This document shows positions 1 through 8,251 of a stretch of 64,000 nucleotides of DNA, one piece after another. The first letter of the stretch is position 1. The number at the start of each line of letters is the position of its first letter. A program made the position numbers and the translations under genes. The notes beneath the pieces are model-generated. The model searched no databases and was not told the DNA's origin. It was given only the letters and a program-made list of their open reading frames with translations. Source of the stretch: JABGPL01 sp964387885 (lineage in GTDB: Bacteria > Electryoneota > AABM5-125-24 > Hatepunaeales > Hatepunaeaceae); NCBI GenBank assembly GCA_964387885.1, contig CAYLYZ010000004.1, forward strand, positions 1 through 64,000, given 5' to 3'.

Positions 1-66
1 AATAGCAGGGGGGGAGATTGAGCTCCCCCCTTCTATTGAAGGGGGGAATAAAAAGGGGGGTTGAGT
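1..66. repeat. C/G-tract palindromic repeat, partial copy 1
   Basis: This stretch holds runs of G and C arranged as short inverted repeats (CCCCCCTT...AAGGGGGG). It matches the right-hand part of the repeat at 479-567 almost base for base. It lies just upstream of the DUF559 gene, so this gene has a copy of the repeat on each side. The left part of the unit is cut by the window edge. Confidence 0.8.
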
Positions 67-104
67 CCAGTCGAATAACTGGTAAATTGTTTTAATAAGA
101 TAAA

Positions 105-491
105 ATGAAACCAAAACGTAAAATAAAAAGACTCCCCGTTGTTGATCCTCTGCTGCGAGAACGTGCAAGAGAACTAAGACGAAATCAGACTGATGCGGAA
201 CGGAAGCTCTGGAAGCATATCCGCTCTCATCAATTGGGTAAAAGATTCCTGCGTCAAAGAGTTATTGGTAGATATATTTGTGATTTTGTTTCTTTAGAAT
301 ATGGAATTGTGATTGAACTTGATGGTGGACAGCACTTTTCGAATGAGGGGAAAAGTAAAGATAGAATTCGAGATGAATACTTGATTGGGCTCGGATTCAG
401 GGTGTTTAGGTTTAGTAATGCGGATGTGATTGGGAATATTGATGGTGTGATGCAGGTTTTGATGATGGCTGTTGAGGCTACCCCCCCTTAG
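105..491 (+). CDS. DUF559 endonuclease-like protein
   Basis: The 128-residue protein matches the DUF559 family, which has a restriction-endonuclease-like fold related to very-short-patch repair (Vsr) nucleases. Visible family marks are the basic N-terminal helix with LRRNQTDAERKLW (residues 24-36), the RQRVIGRYICDF strand region (51-62), the acidic IELDGGQH core (70-77) and the GFRVFRFSNADV segment near the end. The likely catalytic acidic residues are the D and E of these two motifs. No strong ribosome binding site precedes the ATG. The last codons (Ala-Thr-Pro-Pro-stop) are written by the repeat that begins at about 479, so the gene and the repeat are physically merged. DUF559 genes often occur as isolated genes without an obvious operon. 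The family is secure; the biological role is not known. Confidence 0.85.
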   Translation: MKPKRKIKRLPVVDPLLRERARELRRNQTDAERKLWKHIRSHQLGKRFLRQRVIGRYICDFVSLEYGIVIELDGGQHFSNEGKSKDRIRDEYLIGLGFRVFRFSNADVIGNIDGVMQVLMMAVEATPP

Positions 492-567
492 TCCCCCCCT
501 GCAAATAGCAGGCGGGGGAGATTGTTTTCCCCCCTTCTATTGAAGGGGGGAATGAAAAGGGGGGTTG
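479..567. repeat. C/G-tract palindromic repeat, full copy 2
   Basis: The unit contains CCCCCCTTAGTCCCCCC, a short AATAGCAGG hairpin, a GGGGGAGATT stretch and CCCCCCTT/AAGGGGGG arms. It overlaps the 3' end of the DUF559 gene, supplying its stop codon. The right half repeats copy 1 (1-66) and the left half repeats copy 3 (629-670). Confidence 0.8.
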
Positions 568-628
568 CGTTTGTCCGATTTTGTATTGGTGATGTTAAAT
601 AGGTATTGATGTTGGTTTTATGGCTACC

Positions 629-670
629 CCCCCTTAATCCCCCCCCTGGAAATAGCAGGCGGGGGAAACA
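629..670. repeat. C/G-tract palindromic repeat, partial copy 3
   Basis: The left half of the same unit as at 479, again preceded by GGCTACCCCCCCTTA as at the end of the DUF559 gene. The 60 bases before it (568-628) resemble a shortened and mutated 3' end of that gene, so this looks like a deletion derivative of a DUF559-plus-repeat unit. Confidence 0.65.
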
Positions 671-671
671 T

Positions 672-704
672 AAATCCCCCACCGGAAAATCCGGTAGGGG
701 ATTT
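672..704 (-). terminator. Hairpin downstream of groES
   Basis: AAATCCCC and ACCGG on the left pair with CCGGT and GGGGATTT on the right, with one mismatch and an AAAAT loop. It lies 39 bases beyond the groES stop codon on the minus strand and is followed there by a T-rich stretch. It is a likely end of the groEL-groES transcript. Confidence 0.6.
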
Positions 705-742
705 GTACTCAATGAAGAGATCGATTATCGGTTAGGACAGGT

Positions 743-1015
743 CTAAGCGACAACCTTTGCCAGAATATCTTTTAACTCTATGACCATGAAGTCTTCATTG
801 TCAAGAGTAAAATCATTGGTCCCGTACCTTTTATAAATAACCATATCACCAACTTTCAGTGATTTTTGAACTTCTTCACCGTTACCAACAGCTAAGATTT
901 CACCAGTCACGGGCTTTTCGGTAGCTGTGTCCGGGATGATGAGGCTGCCATATTTTTTCTCTTCGGCGGTTGTTGCCTTAACAACTACTGTATCGCCTAA
1001 TGGTTCTAATTTCAT
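743..1015 (-). CDS. groES: Co-chaperonin GroES
   Basis: The 90-residue protein is the full-length 10-kDa co-chaperonin that caps the GroEL ring. The N-terminal MKLEPLGDTVVVK and the mobile-loop region (about residues 17-33) fit the family, as do GEILAVGNGE and VGDMVIYKRYGTND. AAGGA stands 7 bases before the ATG. It lies 69 bases downstream of groEL on the same strand, so it is the second gene of the operon, the reverse of the usual groES-groEL order. It shares the CIRCE-controlled promoter upstream of groEL. Confidence 0.97.
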   Translation of the reverse strand: MKLEPLGDTVVVKATTAEEKKYGSLIIPDTATEKPVTGEILAVGNGEEVQKSLKVGDMVIYKRYGTNDFTLDNEDFMVIELKDILAKVVA

Positions 1016-1084
1016 GATTTATCCTTTATTAAATCTTTCTAAAGTCAAAGTTGAATTTTCAGTTTTGTCCGGTATGAACAACTA

Positions 1085-2728
1085 TTAATACATTCCGCCC
1101 ATACCACCCATACCACCACCAGGAGGCATTGGAGGCATTGCTGGTTCTGCTTCTTCCTTCTCATAGACGACTGCGTCAGTCATGAGCAGAAGACCAGAAA
1201 CTGAAGCAGCATTTTCGAGGGCGCAGCGGACGACCTTAGTTGGGTCGATAACGCCGGCAGCCAACAAATCTTCATACGTATCGGTACGTGCGTTGAAGCC
1301 AACATTACCTTCGCTGTTACGAACCTTGTCAGCTACGACAGCACCATCGAATCCGGCGTTGATTGCGATCTGGCGTATGGGTTCTTCAATGGCGCGACGG
1401 ACAATCTTAGCACCAAGCATTATGTCACCTTCAAGTTCGAGGTCATCAATTGCGTTCTCGGAGCGGATTAATGCTACACCGCCACCAGGGATGATGCCTT
1501 CTTCGACTGCAGCGCGGGTTGCGTGAAGAGCGTCTTCGACACGAGCCTTTGTTTCTTTCATTTCAACTTCGGTAGCAGCACCGATGTTCAGGACTGCAAC
1601 ACCACCTGCCAATTTGGCGAGGCGTTCCTGCAGCTTTTCGCGGTCATAGTCTGAGGTTGAGGCTTCGGATTGCTTGCGGATTGTTTCGCAACGTCCTCGG
1701 ATGTCATCTGTCGAGCCGGCACCTTCTGAGATTATTGTGTTGTCTTTGTCGATTACGACATGCTTGGCGGTACCGAGGTCACTTACAACTGTGTTCTCAA
1801 GTTTGAATCCAACTTCTTCACTGATCACACGACCACCAGTCAGGATTGCGATGTCTTCTAACATTGCTTTGCGACGGTCACCGAAGCCCGGAGCCTTGAC
1901 GGCTGCGATCTTCAAGGTGCCACGAAGCTTGTTGACGACCAATGTGGCGAGGGCTTCGCCTTCGACATCTTCAGCGATAATGAGGAGACCTTTACCCATC
2001 TGGGCGACTTTCTCAAGGACGGGAAGCAAGTCTTTCATGACAGAGATTTTCTTGTCATGGATGAGGATCATTGGATCTTCGAGGTCTGCTTCCATGTTTT
2101 CAGGATTGGTGATGAAGTAAGGTGAGAGGTAACCGCGGTCGAACTGCATACCTTCAACGAGTTCTACCTTGGTCTCTGTACCTTTGGCTTCTTCGACTGT
2201 GATAACGCCGTCTTTACCAACTTTTTCCATTGCTTCGGCGATCAACTTGCCGATGCGGTCGTCGTTGTTTGCGCTGATTGCGCCGACTTGTGCGATCTCA
2301 TCCCAGTTTGCACCGATCGGCTTTGACATGCCTTCAAGCTTTGCAACGATAGCTTTGACACCGGCTTCGATTCCACGCTTGAGATCGAGGGGATTTGCAC
2401 CGGCGATGACGTTGCGTAGGCCTTGTGTGTAGATAGCCTGGGCGAGGATTGTTGCGGTTGTGGTTCCGTCACCGGCGACATCGGATGTCTTTGAGGCGAC
2501 TTCGCGAACCATCTGGGCACCCATGTTCTCAACCTGGTCTTCAAGGTCGATTTCCTTGGCGACTGTGACGCCGTCCTTTGTGGAGGTCGGTGCGCCGAAT
2601 TTCTTGTCGATTAAGACGTTACGGCCTTTCGGTCCGAGGGTTACTTTAACAGTATCAGATAATCTGTCAACTCCGCGCTTCAGCGCCTGGCGAGCATCGA
2701 GATCAAATAGTATTTCTTTTGATGCCAT
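1085..2728 (-). CDS. groEL: Chaperonin GroEL (60 kDa)
   Basis: This is a full-length group I chaperonin of 547 residues, which forms the double-ring ATP-driven folding chamber. Visible family signatures include VTLGPKGRNV near residue 29, the nucleotide-binding GDGTTTAT (about 86-93), the apical-domain stretch around residues 190-300, and GGGVALIR (about 413-420). The C-terminus is the usual Met/Gly-rich tail ending GGMGGMGGMY. It is the first gene of the groEL-groES operon, with a sigma-70-type promoter and CIRCE operator 66-131 bases upstream of the ATG. Several long open frames on the opposite strand are shadows of this gene. Confidence 0.99.
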   Translation of the reverse strand: MASKEILFDLDARQALKRGVDRLSDTVKVTLGPKGRNVLIDKKFGAPTSTKDGVTVAKEIDLEDQVENMGAQMVREVASKTSDVAGDGTTTATILAQAIYTQGLRNVIAGANPLDLKRGIEAGVKAIVAKLEGMSKPIGANWDEIAQVGAISANNDDRIGKLIAEAMEKVGKDGVITVEEAKGTETKVELVEGMQFDRGYLSPYFITNPENMEADLEDPMILIHDKKISVMKDLLPVLEKVAQMGKGLLIIAEDVEGEALATLVVNKLRGTLKIAAVKAPGFGDRRKAMLEDIAILTGGRVISEEVGFKLENTVVSDLGTAKHVVIDKDNTIISEGAGSTDDIRGRCETIRKQSEASTSDYDREKLQERLAKLAGGVAVLNIGAATEVEMKETKARVEDALHATRAAVEEGIIPGGGVALIRSENAIDDLELEGDIMLGAKIVRRAIEEPIRQIAINAGFDGAVVADKVRNSEGNVGFNARTDTYEDLLAAGVIDPTKVVRCALENAASVSGLLLMTDAVVYEKEEAEPAMPPMPPGGGMGGMGGMY

Positions 2729-2793
2729 GTTACATGCACTCCATAATGTTTGTAACTAAAATTTATAAAAACTACGGTTCTTTTTTGAAAATG

Positions 2794-2820
2794 TTAGCAC
2801 TCAATTACGATGAGTGCTAA
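2794..2820 (-). promoter_or_regulatory. CIRCE operator (HrcA binding site)
   Basis: TTAGCACTC, nine bases, GAGTGCTAA: a perfect match to the CIRCE consensus. It lies just downstream of the predicted transcription start of groEL, as is usual for HrcA repression of chaperone operons. No hrcA gene lies in the window. Confidence 0.97.
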
Positions 2821-2830
2821 CAGGACTATA

Positions 2831-2859
2831 AATATATACTCCAATTAGTGATCTGTCAA
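2831..2859 (-). promoter_or_regulatory. groEL promoter (-35 TTGACA, -10 TATATT)
   Basis: Read on the minus strand, TTGACA (2859-2854) is separated by exactly 17 bases from TATATT (2836-2831). The CIRCE element begins about 10 bases further on, placing the operator over the start of the transcript. Confidence 0.9.
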
Positions 2860-3125
2860 GAAAAAAACATCGATTTAAGAAGAAAATCGATGTTCCGATC
2901 GATAATCGGAGTATAAGTTCTTTCTTCTAACACTGACGGGGGAGGACGGACATTCTTGTCCGTCTTTTTAACCGGTACATATAAGCGGACAGGAATGTAC
3001 ACACTCACCAAACCAGAGAAGTATAATATCAAACTGTCGTAGATTTTATTTGTTCCCGAATTAATCATTGTTGGATTCAATTCGAGAATTAACTCGCAAC
3101 TTGCTTCTGCTTTAATGGATTCCTG

Positions 3126-3200
3126 CCAGGTTTCAAGGGCTTTAGCCCGTAACCTGGCTGTATTTAACCTCCAGGTTACGCTTCGCTTGAAGCCTGGAGG
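3126..3200. repeat. Two adjacent intergenic hairpins in the 2860-3265 gap
   Basis: The first hairpin pairs CCAGGTT (3126-3132) with AACCTGG (3151-3157). The second pairs CCTCCAGG (3168-3175) with CCTGGAGG (3193-3200). The loop of the second, TTACGCTTCGCTTGAA, recurs in a hairpin at 24981-25013. The rest of the 406-base gap between the groEL promoter and the next gene shows no convincing gene. Confidence 0.65.
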
Positions 3201-3265
3201 AAACAAAAGACAGATTCCTGTAGAACTTCACTCCCCACAACGACGCGACGAAGTTATTACAGTCC

Positions 3266-4813
3266 TTAGAACTGACTTGTCAGGCTAACCTTTATCCCTC
3301 TGAACGGTGGTACCCAGCGACATAAGCCACCTGCACATCCCAATCCACCACGGTCATAACCGTAGAATACTCGCAGCTGGTGTTGTTCCATAAAATCCGC
3401 TGTGACCAGAATAGCCGGCCAGTACATATCCTTGCCCCATATGTCACTTTTCAGCCAACCTTTGGGTCTGGCACCTTCCGTTGCATAGGGATCGTTAGAA
3501 ATATCCATTGTAGCGGTTATTGTTCCAAAATGCGATTTCGCTAAGCCAATCAATATATATGCTTCCCTGATTGCACCCCAAATAGCTTTATCATCAACCC
3601 AGCTCGGAGTTACGTATTTATCAAACTGGAGCTCCCCGGTTAGACTAAGTCCTCGAATCCGCCACCCATAATGCATTTCTGGAATCCGCCATTCATAAAG
3701 AACTCCTGCGCCATAGCGGTAATTGAGGGCGGTGTTTTCCATATAGCCACCCTGAAACAGCACCCTGTCTTTCCCAAGAGGTGCATATTCAGCAGAGAAA
3801 AAGGTGCTCCAAAAAGGTCTCTGAGCCAGATCTAAGGAGGGCAGAAATTTTATTTTTTCCTGGTAACTCGATTGGTTGACGTTGAGATTAAAATCCCAAT
3901 CCTCCCATCGGTATGTTAAATCTGCCTGGAGACCAACATCGTTCGTGAAATGGGTGGCTGGTTTGTTACGGGAGAATAAGTGCATGATATTCTCCGGGAA
4001 CACCTGGGGAGGAAATTGCAATGCCGGTACCACATAATAGGGAAAACGATAGTTCTTATAATCAATAAGAACAGCCCAGTTAAGACCAAAAAACTCAAGA
4101 GCACTGTAAAAGCCGTGAGGGTAGGTTCCGTAGAAATAGGAATCAGTGGAGTAACTGACATATGCGCTTCCAAAGTCGAAGATGTACTCGCCTTCAAGTC
4201 CCCTCCGGTCAATAGCCTCATGTCGCAAACCATCGTCGAAATGTATTAAGCTGCCTCCGAGTTTCAGACCAAATGGGAATCTGTATGAAAGCATCCCGCC
4301 ACCGGCAGCTTCCTGAACGGTATTGGTTGTGTCTACTTCAACTCCCCGGAAGATAGAGGCTTCAAAGTTCTTATAGTCACCCTCAACCACCAGACCTTCC
4401 ATACCACTGTCAAAATTCAGATCTATAGATTCCAACGATCCCAACAGCAAACCCCGTCCCCATTCCTGGTAGAAATCTCCACCCTTTATATAGAGGTGAT
4501 CGGTCTGATACTCGACCGACATCTTATCGAACGCAGCCAAACCATCAAGGCGTTGACCGTATTCGGAAGGCATCAAATATCGCTGTCTGACGTGAAATCG
4601 GAATTTATCAAATGAAGCAAACAGGTCAAGATAGTTTTCCAGGAAATACAAGTCATCGGAGAGTCTCATCTGAGTTTTTGCAGGTCGTCCGTATCGAATT
4701 TTGTTTTGCCCGGTTAAGCTTAATCCTGAAACCTCCTTTATAGGAAGAATAGAAAACAGAAATACAACAAGAAGACCGAATATTAATAACTTCATTAATC
4801 TCGAATTATTCAT
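3266..4813 (-). CDS. Outer-membrane beta-barrel protein (DUF6029-like)
   Basis: From the ATG at 4813 this gives 515 residues: a signal peptide (MNNSRLMKLLIFGLLVVFLF, then a cut near SG) and alternating aromatic/polar strands typical of an outer-membrane barrel, ending in a strand with a terminal Phe (SLTSQF), the usual barrel insertion signal. GGDFYQEWGRGLLL near residue 110 is like a stretch seen in DUF6029-type FCB barrel proteins. The chosen start overlaps the stop of the upstream TlpA-like gene (ATGAATAA), which suggests translational coupling; a longer open frame exists but would run through that gene. The transported or bound substrate is unknown. The coupling to a thioredoxin-like protein hints at a role in envelope redox or cytochrome maturation, but that is inference. 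Confidence 0.75.
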   Translation of the reverse strand: MNNSRLMKLLIFGLLVVFLFSILPIKEVSGLSLTGQNKIRYGRPAKTQMRLSDDLYFLENYLDLFASFDKFRFHVRQRYLMPSEYGQRLDGLAAFDKMSVEYQTDHLYIKGGDFYQEWGRGLLLGSLESIDLNFDSGMEGLVVEGDYKNFEASIFRGVEVDTTNTVQEAAGGGMLSYRFPFGLKLGGSLIHFDDGLRHEAIDRRGLEGEYIFDFGSAYVSYSTDSYFYGTYPHGFYSALEFFGLNWAVLIDYKNYRFPYYVVPALQFPPQVFPENIMHLFSRNKPATHFTNDVGLQADLTYRWEDWDFNLNVNQSSYQEKIKFLPSLDLAQRPFWSTFFSAEYAPLGKDRVLFQGGYMENTALNYRYGAGVLYEWRIPEMHYGWRIRGLSLTGELQFDKYVTPSWVDDKAIWGAIREAYILIGLAKSHFGTITATMDISNDPYATEGARPKGWLKSDIWGKDMYWPAILVTADFMEQHQLRVFYGYDRGGLGCAGGLCRWVPPFRGIKVSLTSQF

Positions 4814-5342
4814 TTTCAGAATCCCTGCTGGAGTCTTGCTCACTCGAAGAGGTGTTTTCAAAAAGTTGAGCAACTTTTGCTTCAATCTCAACCTCGTCCC
4901 CCGGAATATAACCGAGATGGGTATATACTATCTCACCAGATGCAGATATCAATACTGTATAGGGAGTAGCAGTTCCTCCGAACAATCGTCTCACTTCCTG
5001 CTTATTGTCGAGCAAAACAATGAAATCATAATTCGAGCTTTTTATGTACGGTCGAACCTTTGCAGCACTTTTCGGACTATCAGTGGATATTGCTAATATC
5101 TGCAATCCATTGTCGCGGTACTTTTTTCCAATCTCATTGAGCAGAGGCATTTCATGCAGGCACGATTTGCAGTATGTTGCCCAGAAATCAATGAGAACCG
5201 GTCCTTTTTGCAATTGATCAGAAAGTTTGACTTTGTTTCCATCCAGGTCTTTTAGAGTAAAATCGGGGGCAGTTTTCGATAATCCCAAATGTGAATTCGT
5301 TAATATAATTAGCAGAACTAAAATAATTAATTTGCGTGTCAT
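4806..5342 (-). CDS. TlpA/ResA-like periplasmic thioredoxin
   Basis: The 178-residue protein has a signal peptide (MTRKLIILVLLIILTNSHLG) and an AhpC/TSA-Redoxin type thioredoxin domain. The active site is WATYCKSC (about residues 54-61), and the cis-proline loop is seen at TATPYTVLI. The family reduces or resolves disulfides in exported proteins, for example apocytochromes c, which fits the multihaem cytochromes encoded in this window. AGGAG precedes the ATG by 5 bases. The C-terminus is a Ser/Glu-rich tail with no fold signal. It is the first gene of a two-gene operon with the barrel protein, with an 8-base overlap. Confidence 0.9.
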   Translation of the reverse strand: MTRKLIILVLLIILTNSHLGLSKTAPDFTLKDLDGNKVKLSDQLQKGPVLIDFWATYCKSCLHEMPLLNEIGKKYRDNGLQILAISTDSPKSAAKVRPYIKSSNYDFIVLLDNKQEVRRLFGGTATPYTVLISASGEIVYTHLGYIPGDEVEIEAKVAQLFENTSSSEQDSSRDSENE

Positions 5343-5876
5343 GTTTTCTCCTGAGTTAGACTACATTATGTAATACAGTGATAATGCATTGTAATTAGCA
5401 AAAAGAAAGCAAATGATTCAATTTATTGATAAATGTAGTATAATTTTCCAAAGTCGAATTTTCCGATTTAACTCAAGAGAGATTAAAATAGTATGCAATT
5501 TCTGATGGAAGATTGAGGTTAGAGACAATTACTTTGTACATTAAAGTTTGTGTTAATCATTTTAGTTCAAACTTTTTCTGTGTTTTTGAGAAATGGGATT
5601 TTTTAATTTATGGAGTGCATATATTATGTTGATGGCAATGCATATATTGCGCAATTTTCTTAAGTGCACTGTGCAATTATTGAGAGTGCTCTTTCCTGTT
5701 CGATTTTCATCAATTATACTCTAAATCACTGCCACAGGGCATAAACGTAGTTATATAAATGACATTATATATGATTAATCTTGTTATTGAAGTGCGGTTG
5801 TTATTTTGGCACAGCGATTGCACAGACTGAAATAAATGCATTAAGTAAACCATTTAATTTTTCAGGGAAGAGAATC
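5343..5876. other. AT-rich intergenic region between divergent genes
   Basis: 534 bases without a convincing gene. The part 5610-5690 carries recurring TGCATATATT and GTGCAAT/GCGCAAT words that could be protein-binding sites for the downstream metallopeptidase gene, but no clear promoter could be fixed. Confidence 0.4.
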
Positions 5877-7910
5877 ATGTCTCGAACAAGTTTTTTTGTA
5901 AGTTTATTTCTGGTCAGCATCATGACTATCAGCAGTGCCTTTGCTACGCAGCCTACATCGTTTTGGCCAGAAACACAACAGGTGCAGTCGACACAAGCCA
6001 TTATTTCCCAGGATGGGGAATCAACTACCTTAATAGGAACTTTCAATCCATCTACAAACGCTCCCGTCAGAGTGCGTGGCGGATTTGAGGGAGTAATATA
6101 TTCCGGAGATGCAACAACTGCTGATCTTTCGAACTTCATCGACGATTATCCGGATATGTTCAAAGTAGAGAGTGAAGACTTAGACGTCATTCATGCCGGT
6201 GAAATTCTGGACAGGACAAATTTCACAGCACAACAATTAGTCGATGGACACCCGGTACTGGGCACACGAGTTATACTTCGTTTCGGAATCGATGGCAGCC
6301 TTGTAACCTGGGGTGCAGATATTGTAGATGCAGATGCTGAATGGACATCTGATATAGGCCTGGACAATGCAGCGGAAATTCTTGCTGATTATTCTGATAT
6401 GGACAGGTTCAATGTCACAGCATCTGAGAGGATTTGGGTCAGGGATGGAGCCAATATTAAAGCTGCGTTCAAGATTCATCTGATGGGTGCAACTCGCATT
6501 GAAAGAATCGTTGGATTGGTTCTCGCCGATGGTGGTGAAGTTGTCGGAGTCAGTTCCGAAGTTTACCATGCTGATATTTCAGGCGAAGTCCGGGGTCAGG
6601 TTTTACCACGGAACCTTTACACTGATCCTGAAGAGCGTGTTATTGCTAATCAGTTTGCTTCTGTCAGTGAAGACCTTCGTGGAATAACTGACAGCGAGGG
6701 ACTTTATGTGATAGAGGATCTCGAAGAGGGCATGCAGGCTGTTGATATGGTAACCGCAGGTCCTTATGTTATCGTGCAGAACGCAAGTCTGATGGATGTT
6801 ATGATGGGTGGTCAGGATGCGTTGACATTTTACGAACCTCACACTGTTACCGAAGGTATCGATGCTCCCGGTGAATATAACTTTTCATGGGATGTTGAAG
6901 GTGGGGATGTTTCAGTAGCAGGAATTAATGTCTTTTATCATGCTAACCTTATTCGCGACTGGTGGGAAGACATGGATCCAGACCTGAACATCATTCAGGA
7001 ACAATTCCACATTTATCCTGATCAACGCGGTCCGCAAATGGAGACGAACGCTGGATTTATGCCCGGTGATGCAAGGCTGGGATTTCCGAACATGATCATG
7101 TTCGGTTTCGGTAACAACCAGATGAATAATTTCGGCACCATTGCAGAAATTATTTACCATGAGTATACACATGCTGTGAATGTCGAGCTCCTCGAACAAC
7201 AGCAGGAGGGAGAAATTGGTGCCATGCACGAAGGGTGCTCAGATTATTTCGCAGCTACAGTTGTTAATTCTCCTGAAATGGGGGCTGGTATCTGGGTGGA
7301 TCGTCCGGATGAAGCTTTCCGCAACCTGGACAACGACCTGCGATTTCCTGAAGACATGGAACAGGACAATCATCACAATGGCCTTATAATCAGTGGAGCG
7401 TTATGGGATATGCGTGAAGCACTTGGTGCTGATATAGCAGATCCGCTGGCGCATTACGCACGCTATGGCAGTCCGCGGTCTTTCGACGATTTCCTGAATG
7501 AAATATTACTGCTTGACGACGATGATGGTGATCTTGAAAATGGTACACCAAATTGGGATGAGATAGTCGCGGCTTTCCAGCATCACGGTATTGGTGAGGA
7601 TTTGAACAATGTACCTGACCGATCGGTCGACTACAGCGCAATTCCACATAACCTGATGCTCTCAACACCATATCCGAATCCTTTTAATCCACAGACTAAG
7701 GTCAGCTTCAATCTCCCGCATCCGGGTGAGATATCGCTCGTCGTCTATGACATGTGCGGAAAAGAGGTCATGCAGGCGGCTCAAGGTTACTATGCAGCAG
7801 GACAACACAATGCTACCGTCAATCTGGTCAATGAAGCAAGCGGAATGTACATCTTCAAGCTCCAGGGAAATGGCATGTCAATGACTCGCAAGGCGATGTT
7901 GTTTAAATAA
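5877..7910 (+). CDS. Secreted M36/M4-type metallopeptidase with sorting domain
   Basis: The start was set at the ATG at 5877, preceded by AGGGAAGAG and followed by a clean signal peptide (MSRTSFFVSLFLVSIMTISSAFA); 677 residues. Residues about 60-230 look like an FTP/PepSY-type propeptide. The catalytic domain carries HEYTH (428-432) and the downstream zinc ligand in HEGCSD (Glu 452), the HExxH...E arrangement of the thermolysin/fungalysin clan. The last 80 residues are a sorting domain beginning with YPNPFNP, with the late GMYIFKL and basic end typical of type 9 cargo. It probably degrades proteins outside the cell. It is monocistronic, with a hairpin terminator directly downstream. Whether M36 or M4 is the better family needs a profile search. 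Confidence 0.88.
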   Translation: MSRTSFFVSLFLVSIMTISSAFATQPTSFWPETQQVQSTQAIISQDGESTTLIGTFNPSTNAPVRVRGGFEGVIYSGDATTADLSNFIDDYPDMFKVESEDLDVIHAGEILDRTNFTAQQLVDGHPVLGTRVILRFGIDGSLVTWGADIVDADAEWTSDIGLDNAAEILADYSDMDRFNVTASERIWVRDGANIKAAFKIHLMGATRIERIVGLVLADGGEVVGVSSEVYHADISGEVRGQVLPRNLYTDPEERVIANQFASVSEDLRGITDSEGLYVIEDLEEGMQAVDMVTAGPYVIVQNASLMDVMMGGQDALTFYEPHTVTEGIDAPGEYNFSWDVEGGDVSVAGINVFYHANLIRDWWEDMDPDLNIIQEQFHIYPDQRGPQMETNAGFMPGDARLGFPNMIMFGFGNNQMNNFGTIAEIIYHEYTHAVNVELLEQQQEGEIGAMHEGCSDYFAATVVNSPEMGAGIWVDRPDEAFRNLDNDLRFPEDMEQDNHHNGLIISGALWDMREALGADIADPLAHYARYGSPRSFDDFLNEILLLDDDDGDLENGTPNWDEIVAAFQHHGIGEDLNNVPDRSVDYSAIPHNLMLSTPYPNPFNPQTKVSFNLPHPGEISLVVYDMCGKEVMQAAQGYYAAGQHNATVNLVNEASGMYIFKLQGNGMSMTRKAMLFK

Positions 7911-7936
7911 GAAAATTTCAAGATAGAAAACTCTTT

Positions 7937-7971
7937 AATAATCCCGGGAGCCGATTGTTTCCGGGATTATT
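7937..7971 (+). terminator. Hairpin terminator after the metallopeptidase gene
   Basis: An 11-bp perfect stem (AATAATCCCGG with CCGGGATTATT) and a 13-base loop, 26 bases after the stop codon. The following 280 bases up to the next start hold no gene that I can support. Confidence 0.75.
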
Positions 7972-8251
7972 GACGTTTTGAATAGATATAAACCTATCCC
8001 CGTACATGATTGAGTGTTTTTCAGATACATTAATCATATTTCCTCATAGATCCTTGTAGAATATCAATATTAGAGGGTATATTCCGATTGTCCGGTGTTT
8101 ACCTCATCCTTTTAAACAGGGTTTCATAGTAATAAGGTTATGTTGCTATATGATTGGAATTGGATTATCCGGACTGAATGAACTCGCTGGAAAATTGAAG
8201 TTTATTGCGATTGAGTTGTAATTATATCCACTTTCGTAGAGGAAAAACATC

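Noticed and set aside
488..712. 74-residue minus-strand frame
   Set aside because: It is mostly a translation of C/G-tract repeats (Pro/Gly-rich).
1182..2759. Long frames opposite groEL
   Set aside because: They mirror codon bias of groEL and lack any start signals.
2856..3206. 116-residue frame upstream of groEL
   Set aside because: It overlaps the promoter and hairpin repeats and has no protein family character.
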